8,528 bases of DNA, taken from contig JAHEZA010000073.1 of the NCBI GenBank assembly GCA_023251335.1, positions 1 through 8,528 of the forward strand, written 5' to 3'. Made by a program: the position numbers and the translations under genes. Numbering within the stretch: the first letter of the stretch is position 1; every line of letters begins with the position of its first letter. This DNA comes from Chitinophagaceae bacterium (GTDB lineage: Bacteria; Bacteroidota; Bacteroidia; Chitinophagales; Chitinophagaceae). The notes beneath the pieces were generated by a model. It ran no database searches and had not been told where the DNA came from. It saw only the letters and a list, made by a program, of their open reading frames with translations. Shown piece by piece: positions 1 through 6,874 of this stretch.

Positions 1-3000
1 GGGATCGAACAACTTTCGATCAACGCCGGCGGCGTGCAATACAGCTCCGATACCATTCTCGCATCTGTAAAATCGGCAAGCATGAAAGAAAAAAGCGGGT
101 TTGTTTTAAACGACATGCAAACGGATTTCTACATGATGCCCACCGGGGTGTTTCTCTATAATTTATTAATAAAGACACCTGGCACAGAATTAAAAAACCG
201 GGCTTATATCACCTATGCGTCAATGAATGACATGAAAAAAAATATAGGAGATTTGGGTTTGTATTTTGATCTGCGGCAAAGCAAAATATCAATGAAGGAT
301 ATATGGACATTTGTGCCGCAATTAAAGGATCAGACTTCATCATTATCGCCCACTTCTACTTTATATATTGATGCAAAAATTACCGGCAAAGTAAGTAATC
401 TGAATATTCAAAGATTAAGTTTAAAGGGATTAACAGCAACGGATATTAATGTAACCGGCGTTATAAAAGGATTGCCCGATTCTAAAAAACTGAATGCTGA
501 TCTGGTCATTCATAAATTCCGAACGTCGCGCCGGGATATTTTTTCGATAGTTCCAAAAAACACAATGCCTGATAGCATTACGCTTCCGGAAAGTATATTG
601 GCTACCGGATTTATCAAAGGCGGAATGGATAACTTATCAACTGCCCTTGCCGTAAATACTTCGTTGGGAAATGCAAAGATAACAGCAGCTTTAAAAAATA
701 TTACAGACAAGAATAAATCAGCCTATAATATTGCAGTGGATGCTAATGATCTGCAATTGGGAAAGTTGATACAGGATTCTATGTTTGGGGCGGTAACAGC
801 GAACTTTAAATTGAAAGGGACTGGCTTTGACCCCCAAACTGCCAACGCCGTTTTTGATGGAAACGTAAGCAACATCACATTGAATAAATATACATACCAT
901 GATATAAAAGCGGGTGGAAACATTGCGAATAAATCCTATAAAATAAACGCTTCAGTCGTTGACTCAAACATCACTGCATCCGTCAACGCTAACGGAATTT
1001 TTTCAGGAAAATATCCTACGGTTCAATTGACAGCGATGATAGACAGCATCAAAACAATGCCGTTACATTTCACCACACAGCCCATAAAATATCATGGCCA
1101 GGTTGAAGCAAACTTTAGCAATATCAACCCGGACAGCCTGGAAGGGAACCTGGCCGTCACACATTCCGTTTTAGTAAACAATGGCAAAAGAATCACCGTT
1201 GATTCTGTAATAGTAATTTCATCTGCCAGAACAAACCACCAGGTTTTATCCTTAAGAACGGATTTCTTTTCTGCCTCCATAAAGGGAACTTATAAACTTA
1301 CTGAGTTGGGTAGTGTTTTTCAACAAGCCATTGATCCCTATTTTGCAATTACGGATAAGAAAGATAGTACAAGAACAGCGCCTTATCATTTTACAGTAAA
1401 CGGAGGAATTAGCCCGAATCCTGCTTTGAAAACTTTGTTACCTGAATTAATACAGCTAAAACCCATCACACTTACAGGAAATTTTGACAACGACAGTGGT
1501 TGGAATCTAACGCTGAGATCGCCCCAAATTGCTTACGGCACTTCGGTTATAGACTCATTTAATTTTGTTGCCGGCACCAAGAATGGAACGTTGAAATTTA
1601 AAACTTCGGTGGAACGGATTATCAGTGGCAGTTCGTTTAGCCTGTACGCCACCAATCTGGATGGCACTTTAAAAAATAATAAATTGGATTTTTCTTTAAA
1701 TGTAAAAGACAAGAATTCAAAAGACAAGTATTTACTTAGCGGTTCGCTGGACCAACCAATTTTAAATAGTTACATTTTCAAATTAAACCCAGACAGTCTT
1801 TTATTAAATTATAAAAAGTGGGAGGCTTCAACGGATAACAGCATTCAATATGCGAACGGCGGCCTCAATGCACACAATTTTGCGATAAACCGAAATGGGC
1901 AAACTTTCAGTATTAACAGTGAGGACTCCAGTATCAATTCACCATTACGAATTAATTTCAAAGATTTCAGTATTTCTACTCTCACAGCGATTATCCGTAG
2001 CGACAGCTTAATAGTCAATGGCACATTAAATGGTAATGCCATCATAAAAAATATTCAGACACAACCTGTTTTTACCACAGATATTACGATTAATGATTTA
2101 AGTATTTATAGTGATACAATCGGAAATTTTACAGCGAAAGTGAATAACAATGTAGCGAATACATTTCAGGCAGATCTGAATTTAACCGGGCGCGGAAATA
2201 GTATGAATATTAAAGGCGATTACAAAGTGGACCCGGTTAACAGCAGTTTTGACCTTAAGGTAAACATTGAAAAACTTCAGATGAAAGTGTTGGAAGGATT
2301 TAGCAATGGCGGTATCAAGGATGCGCAAGGATTTGTTTATGGCAACGTTGCTTTAAAGGGCACAATGGACAAGCCTGATATTAATGGTAAAATACAGTTT
2401 GATAATACGTCTGTGAATGTGGCCTCGCTCAACAATGTTTTCAAAATTGACAATGAATCCATTGCAATTGTCAGCAATGAAGGAATTATATTAAACAAGT
2501 TTTCTATCCGCGATGCGGCTAACCAACCTATCACAATTGATGGAGCCATCAATACCACCGATTTTCTAAATTATGTGTTTAATTTAAAAATACATGCGCA
2601 GCATTTTCAGGCTATTAATTCGACCAGCAAGGACAACCAGCTTTTTTATGGCAAGTTAATTTTCTCCACCAACCTGACTGTGAAGGGGACACCTACCCAC
2701 CCTATTGTTGACGGCAATCTTACCATTAATAATAAAACTGATTTCACCGTCGTATTGCCCCAAAGCGCACAAGGGGTAGAAAGCCATGAGGGTATTGTAC
2801 GGTTTGTAGATAAAAGCGCTACCGCACAGGATTCATTGTTCATGAAGCCTTATGATTCTTTAAAAACTACTTCACTGTTTGGTTATGATATTTCGTTAAA
2901 TATTCATATAGATAAAGAAGCTACTTTCAAAATGATCGTGGATGCGGGGAACGGGGACTATTTACAGGTAAGGGGAAATGGCCAGTTAACTGCAGGTGTA

Positions 3001-3999
3001 GATATTAGTGGGAAAACAACTCTGGCAGGCACTTATGAAATTGAAGATGGCTCGTATAATTTTTCATTTAATTTTTTAAAGCGTCAATTCAAAATTCAAA
3101 AGGGAAGCAATATCGTATGGACAGGCGATCCTACTGCAGCAAATATAGACATAACAGCAATCTATATCGCAGACGCCGCACCGTATGACCTGGTGCAAGC
3201 CCAGACAAAATCTACCAACGAAGCAAACACATATAAACAAAAACTTCCGTTTCAGACAAATTTATTATTAAAAGGACATCTGCTAAAGCCCGAGATCAGT
3301 TTTGACATCAAGCTTCCAAAAGATAAAAATTATGGTGTTTCCGATGCCGTAATCAATACAGTTGAAACTAAACTTGACCAGCTGAGACAGGACCAGAATG
3401 AAATGAACAAACAGGTTTTTGCTTTGTTGCTATTAAACCGGTTCGTGGGTGAAAATCCATTTGACGAGGGTGGAGAAGTCGATCCGGGAAACTATGCATT
3501 GAATAGCGTGAGCAGCCTGCTGACGGCCCAACTAAATCAATTGGCTGCGAGCCTGGTGCATGGTGTTGATATCAATTTTGATTTGAATACAACGCAAGAC
3601 TATTCTACCGGTACCGAGCAAGACAGGACCAACCTGAATGTTGGCGTCTCAAAAAGTTTGCTGAAGGATCGTCTAACTGTGACCGTAGGGAGTGATTTTG
3701 AATTAAGCGGCGCTACGCAGGCCAACCAGCAGGCAACAAACCTCGCCGGAGATATTTCAGTTAATTACAAACTAAGTCCCGACGGGAAATATATGATACG
3801 TGCCTACCGGAAAAATGATTATGAAGATGTAATTCTGGGATACGTCATAGAAACCGGTGTCGCATTCAGTATATCGGTCGATTATGATAAGTTCAGCCAG
3901 ATATTTATGACCGCCGAACAACGCAGAAAAAAGAGACAGATTAAAAGACATAACAGGAAAATGGAGAAGTCGGAAAGCGAAAAAACTGAAAATAAATAA
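1..3999 (+). CDS. tamB: TamB-like translocation and assembly module protein (DUF490 C-terminus), N-terminus cut off by window edge
   Basis: The frame is open from base 1; the GTG at 34 is internal, so the true start lies upstream and 1332 residues are visible (numbered here from base 1). The protein is a long run of alternating beta-strands, as in AsmA/TamB proteins, which form a hydrophobic groove across the periplasm. Repeat-turn motifs of the form K-G-(T/H)-x3-P occur at about residues 272, 786, 895 and 1091. The C-terminal TamB domain (about 950-1300) shows the family's hallmark stretch around G1042-D1043-P1044, followed by an 'NIDITAIY' strand, and ends in amphipathic strands near 1218-1300. 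The last 30 residues (1303-1332) form a very basic tail with 12 Lys/Arg. The expected N-terminal inner-membrane anchor is not visible. The partner gene tamL follows after 24 bp, which strongly supports the call. Known for the family: TamB works with an Omp85 partner in outer-membrane protein assembly and is related to lipid-transfer AsmA-like bridges; which cargo it serves here cannot be told. Confidence 0.93.
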   Translation, partial: GIEQLSINAGGVQYSSDTILASVKSASMKEKSGFVLNDMQTDFYMMPTGVFLYNLLIKTPGTELKNRAYITYASMNDMKKNIGDLGLYFDLRQSKISMKDIWTFVPQLKDQTSSLSPTSTLYIDAKITGKVSNLNIQRLSLKGLTATDINVTGVIKGLPDSKKLNADLVIHKFRTSRRDIFSIVPKNTMPDSITLPESILATGFIKGGMDNLSTALAVNTSLGNAKITAALKNITDKNKSAYNIAVDANDLQLGKLIQDSMFGAVTANFKLKGTGFDPQTANAVFDGNVSNITLNKYTYHDIKAGGNIANKSYKINASVVDSNITASVNANGIFSGKYPTVQLTAMIDSIKTMPLHFTTQPIKYHGQVEANFSNINPDSLEGNLAVTHSVLVNNGKRITVDSVIVISSARTNHQVLSLRTDFFSASIKGTYKLTELGSVFQQAIDPYFAITDKKDSTRTAPYHFTVNGGISPNPALKTLLPELIQLKPITLTGNFDNDSGWNLTLRSPQIAYGTSVIDSFNFVAGTKNGTLKFKTSVERIISGSSFSLYATNLDGTLKNNKLDFSLNVKDKNSKDKYLLSGSLDQPILNSYIFKLNPDSLLLNYKKWEASTDNSIQYANGGLNAHNFAINRNGQTFSINSEDSSINSPLRINFKDFSISTLTAIIRSDSLIVNGTLNGNAIIKNIQTQPVFTTDITINDLSIYSDTIGNFTAKVNNNVANTFQADLNLTGRGNSMNIKGDYKVDPVNSSFDLKVNIEKLQMKVLEGFSNGGIKDAQGFVYGNVALKGTMDKPDINGKIQFDNTSVNVASLNNVFKIDNESIAIVSNEGIILNKFSIRDAANQPITIDGAINTTDFLNYVFNLKIHAQHFQAINSTSKDNQLFYGKLIFSTNLTVKGTPTHPIVDGNLTINNKTDFTVVLPQSAQGVESHEGIVRFVDKSATAQDSLFMKPYDSLKTTSLFGYDISLNIHIDKEATFKMIVDAGNGDYLQVRGNGQLTAGVDISGKTTLAGTYEIEDGSYNFSFNFLKRQFKIQKGSNIVWTGDPTAANIDITAIYIADAAPYDLVQAQTKSTNEANTYKQKLPFQTNLLLKGHLLKPEISFDIKLPKDKNYGVSDAVINTVETKLDQLRQDQNEMNKQVFALLLLNRFVGENPFDEGGEVDPGNYALNSVSSLLTAQLNQLAASLVHGVDINFDLNTTQDYSTGTEQDRTNLNVGVSKSLLKDRLTVTVGSDFELSGATQANQQATNLAGDISVNYKLSPDGKYMIRAYRKNDYEDVILGYVIETGVAFSISVDYDKFSQIFMTAEQRRKKRQIKRHNRKMEKSESEKTENK

Positions 4000-4004
4000 C
4001 GCTT

Positions 4005-4009
4005 AAGGA
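4005..4009 (+). promoter_or_regulatory. Weak Shine-Dalgarno-like AAGGA before tamL
   Basis: AAGGA lies in the 24-bp gap between tamB and tamL. It is 14 nt from the chosen ATG at 4024, which is long, and 4 nt from an out-of-frame ATG at 4014, which is short. Bacteroidota often initiate without a clear Shine-Dalgarno site, so this element gives only weak support to the start; the lipoprotein signal peptide that begins at 4024 is the better argument. Confidence 0.3.
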
Positions 4010-4023
4010 CTAAATGAAGCAAC

Positions 4024-6327
4024 ATGATACGCAGCTTAAAAATATTTTTTTTGATACTACTCTTGTCATTTGTACTATCGTGCAACGTGACGCGGCTGGT
4101 GCCAGATGGTGACGCTCTGTATACAGGAGCCACAATTAAAATAAAAGATAGCACCCTATCGAACAATAAAAAGAAAAAAATTGTTTCGATGTTGGAAGAC
4201 ATACCACGTCCAAAGCCTAACGCCAAGTTTCTTGGTGTGCGGGTAAAATTATTAATTTACAATATGGGTGGTGATACATCCAAACATAATTTCATCAGAA
4301 GGTTCTTGAGAAAAACAGGACGTCCCCCGGTTTTGCTAAGCAAGGTCAATTTGGGCTACAATATAAAAGTTTTGCAAAACTTCCTTGATAACCGCGGTTA
4401 TTTTCACTCGTCCGCTTCGGCCTATACAGTCGTAAAAAAGAAGAAAGGCCATGCCTTCTATACAATTGAACCCGGGCCGGCGTACACAATTAACCAATTA
4501 AAATTTGAAACAGATAGTTCTTCTCTCGGAGACGCAATTAAAGCTACAGAAGGCCAAACGATGCTTCATCCCGGCAATAATTATAGCCTTCCGGCAATCA
4601 AGGACGAACGTGCACGCATAGACGCAGATTTAAAAGAAAAAGGTTATTATTTTTTCAGTCCCGATCTTTTGTTAATAGACGCTGATTCTACCGTTGGCGA
4701 TCATAAAGTAAATATGTATTTGCATGTAAAAAGTACAACTCCCGCAGTAGCCAGGAAACCCTATATTATTGACAATGTTTACATATATCCTAATTACCAG
4801 CTTGCCGCGGCAAAAGAGGATACAACCAAAAGCGAAAAATATCTTTATGACGGGTATTACATAGTGGATTCAAAAAATAAATTTAAGCCGCAACTCTTCC
4901 CTCCCATCATGCGTTTTGATTCGGGCGATGTGTATAGCCGGATAGACCACAATCTTACACTGAGCAGACTGATCAACCTCGGTGTTTTTAAATTTGTAAA
5001 AAACCGATTTGAAAATTCAAAGAATTCAGAGAGCGACACCGGCAGGCTGAATGCTTTTTATTACCTGACACCACTTCCAAAAAAGTCTCTAACCGCTGAA
5101 ATATCAGGAAATACAAAATCAGATTATTCCCTGGGATCAGATGCTACCATTACTTTTACAAACCGGAATACCTTCAGAGCTGCTGAAAAATTAGAACTCC
5201 ACGTCAATGGTGGAACTGAAATACAATATGGCGCCCAGAACAACGGATTTAATACCAATAAAATCGGAGGCGGCGCTACCTTTACGATACCAAAATTTGT
5301 CGTGCCTTTTTTCAAGTTAAATACCCCAAATGCATTCGTTCCAAAAACGAAAATCCAATTTGATTACAGTCTTTTGAACAAAAAAAAGCTCTACACATTA
5401 AATTCGCTAAGCACACAGTTAGGTTATGTATGGAAACAAAATGTTCGAACCACGCAGGAGCTTAATCCAATAGCCATAAATTATGTGAAAGCGCTCAACG
5501 TAACCCAACTATTCTTAGACAGCATTGAAAAAGAACCCTATTTGAAACATGTTATTGACACGCAATTTATCATCGGTGCCAACTATAACTACACCCTTAA
5601 CTCTATTCTAAGCAACCCCGAAGGAAGCGGCTATTATTTTAGTGGATTGGTTGATTTTTCCGGAAACGTAGCCGGTTTATTCGTTCCGGTCGATCAGGCC
5701 ACTGGACAGAAGAGGCTTTTTAATACGGCGATTTCTCAATACCTGAAGGGGCGGGTCGATGCAAGGTATTTTCTTTCGATTAGTCCGGGCGCCAGGCTGG
5801 CTAATCGCCTGATTGTGGGATTTGGTTATCCTTACGGGAATTCCAAACAAATGCCGTTTATCAAGCAATTTTTTTCCGGCGGCAACAACAGTCTCCGCGC
5901 GTTCCGTAGCCAGTCCGTCGGGCCGGGTACCTTCCGAAGCCCTTATGCCGATAGCGCGAGTTATTATGCGGACCAGGCGGGCGATATAAAGTTGGAAATG
6001 AACACCGAGTTAAGGTTACGATTTAACAAGATTATTGGCGGGGCAGTTTTTGTAGATGCGGGAAACATCTGGCTCTATCGAAAGGATACTTCTCAACCAG
6101 GCGGGGAATTTACAAAAGACTTTATTAGCCAACTCGCCGTTGGTACAGGACTTGGTTTACGATTTAATCTAAGTATTCTTATATTAAGGTTCGATCTCGG
6201 AATACCGATCAGGAAGCCATGGCTCCCGCCGGGAGAAAGATGGGTATTTGATCAATTTGATTTGGGAAGTAGCGAATGGAGGAAAAAAAATCTTATATTG
6301 AATATAGCAATCGGTTATCCATTCTAA
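4024..6327 (+). CDS. tamL: TamL: lipid-anchored TamA-type Omp85 outer-membrane protein
   Basis: This is a 767-aa Omp85 protein with a lipoprotein signal peptide: a hydrophobic core at residues 7-18 and the lipobox V-L-S-C with the acylated cysteine at C20. TamA variants with a lipid anchor are known as TamL in Bacteroidetes/Chlorobi. The N-terminal half carries POTRA-type repeats up to about residue 345, including a conserved block at 62-80 (RPKPN...FLGVRV...YN) and G-R-P-P-V-L-L at 99-105, where the first clear POTRA unit begins. The barrel spans about 355-767: L6-loop motif L-R-A-F-R at 624-628, strand E662-L-R-L-R, V-F-V-D678-A-G680, and a terminal aromatic F767 as expected for a BAM substrate. 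The L6 motif has Ala where canonical Omp85 proteins have Gly. The gene follows tamB by 24 bp and is surely co-transcribed with it. TamL should sit in the outer membrane with its POTRAs in the periplasm, docking the TamB C-terminus. BamA is a less likely identity because of the lipobox, the tamB neighbour and the length. Confidence 0.93.
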   Translation: MIRSLKIFFLILLLSFVLSCNVTRLVPDGDALYTGATIKIKDSTLSNNKKKKIVSMLEDIPRPKPNAKFLGVRVKLLIYNMGGDTSKHNFIRRFLRKTGRPPVLLSKVNLGYNIKVLQNFLDNRGYFHSSASAYTVVKKKKGHAFYTIEPGPAYTINQLKFETDSSSLGDAIKATEGQTMLHPGNNYSLPAIKDERARIDADLKEKGYYFFSPDLLLIDADSTVGDHKVNMYLHVKSTTPAVARKPYIIDNVYIYPNYQLAAAKEDTTKSEKYLYDGYYIVDSKNKFKPQLFPPIMRFDSGDVYSRIDHNLTLSRLINLGVFKFVKNRFENSKNSESDTGRLNAFYYLTPLPKKSLTAEISGNTKSDYSLGSDATITFTNRNTFRAAEKLELHVNGGTEIQYGAQNNGFNTNKIGGGATFTIPKFVVPFFKLNTPNAFVPKTKIQFDYSLLNKKKLYTLNSLSTQLGYVWKQNVRTTQELNPIAINYVKALNVTQLFLDSIEKEPYLKHVIDTQFIIGANYNYTLNSILSNPEGSGYYFSGLVDFSGNVAGLFVPVDQATGQKRLFNTAISQYLKGRVDARYFLSISPGARLANRLIVGFGYPYGNSKQMPFIKQFFSGGNNSLRAFRSQSVGPGTFRSPYADSASYYADQAGDIKLEMNTELRLRFNKIIGGAVFVDAGNIWLYRKDTSQPGGEFTKDFISQLAVGTGLGLRFNLSILILRFDLGIPIRKPWLPPGERWVFDQFDLGSSEWRKKNLILNIAIGYPF

Positions 6328-6356
6328 TAATGTTTGGCAGTAAACCAACAAATAAT

Positions 6357-6866
6357 ATGAAAATTAAATTAATCATTATGGCCTTCATTTGCTTTTTAGC
6401 CTGGAGTTGCCATTCCAAAGAAAATAAAGATGTTTCTTATGAAGAAACAACCGACAGCGCGGCATCTCCGGGCATGCGGACTGATTCATCCATGACAGTG
6501 ATTAACAGAAACATGATATGGACCGTTGATGATGAAAATGCAGAAAAAGAAAAACTAAAAGCGCCGAAGAACGCAATACCGGACTCGTTTTCTGTAGCTC
6601 ATGTCATTCAACTGCTCAACGAAAATTTTCCCGGCATCCGGATGGAACTGGTAAAAGTTTCTAATGATACTGCTTACGTAAAGATTCCCGACGATGAAAG
6701 GTTAACACAGGAAATAGGGAATACCGGTGCAGAAAATTATTTGGCATCAGCAACATTTACATTGACTGAAATAAAGAGCATCAAATTTGTAAATTTTGCA
6801 TTAGAACCCGGCGACCACGCAGAGCCGGGCGTGTATAGCAGAAATGATTTTAAAAGATTAAGATAG
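6357..6866 (+). CDS. Putative lipoprotein with GerMN-like C-terminal domain
   Basis: I chose the ATG at 6357 (169 aa) because it starts a signal peptide directly: K2 and K4, a hydrophobic stretch at 5-16, and a Cys at 18. An in-frame ATG at 6330 would add nine polar residues, and one at 6276 would overlap tamL by 52 bases; both are less likely. The lipobox is loose (L-A-W-S-C, Trp at -2), so lipidation is probable but not certain. Residues 19-75 are polar, low in structure and rich in Asp, Glu and Ser. Residues 78-165 form an alpha/beta unit ending in 'TGAENYL', 'TLTEI..IKFVNF', 'PGDH..PGVYSR'; this pattern (a strand-forming segment, then a helix and a TLT strand) resembles GerMN domains of sporulation and envelope lipoproteins. 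The domain call is from memory of the family pattern, not a search. It lies 29 bp after tamL on the same strand, which suggests the same operon and an envelope location; a direct role with TamB/TamL is inference. Confidence 0.75.
   Translation: MKIKLIIMAFICFLAWSCHSKENKDVSYEETTDSAASPGMRTDSSMTVINRNMIWTVDDENAEKEKLKAPKNAIPDSFSVAHVIQLLNENFPGIRMELVKVSNDTAYVKIPDDERLTQEIGNTGAENYLASATFTLTEIKSIKFVNFALEPGDHAEPGVYSRNDFKRLR
6807..6829. repeat. GC-rich inverted repeat inside the end of the lipoprotein gene
   Basis: CCCGGC at 6807-6812 is a perfect inverted match to GCCGGG at 6824-6829, with an 11-nt loop. It lies 37 bases before the lipoprotein stop codon and stands out from AT-rich surroundings. There is no following T-run on the plus strand, so it is not an intrinsic terminator of the usual form. 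It could stabilise the 3' end of the tamB-tamL-lipoprotein transcript or be chance, since the bases also encode the P-G-D and E-P-G motifs. Confidence 0.3.
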
Positions 6867-6874
6867 TAAAAGAT

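Noticed and set aside
34..36. GTG as the start of tamB
   Set aside because: The reading frame is open to base 1 with TamB-like sequence, no signal anchor follows the GTG, and family members are longer; it is an internal Val codon.
3882..4226. Minus-strand 114-codon open frame with a hydrophobic, Leu/Phe-rich sequence across the tamB-tamL junction
   Set aside because: It is antisense to the tamB end and the tamL signal peptide; the hydrophobic appearance comes from the complement of Lys/Glu-rich and T-rich codons. It has no homologous look of its own, and both opposing genes are certain.
6278..6290. GGAGG followed by an A8 run near the end of tamL
   Set aside because: It looks like a strong ribosome binding site, but no start codon follows at a usable distance (the next in-frame ATG is at 6330). 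The bases encode the conserved W-R-K-K-N before the last TamL strand, so it is coding sequence.
6276..6356. Longer version of the lipoprotein gene starting at ATG 6276 inside tamL
   Set aside because: It would put 27 polar residues before the signal peptide and overlap tamL by 52 bases. The signal peptide starting at 6357 fits better.
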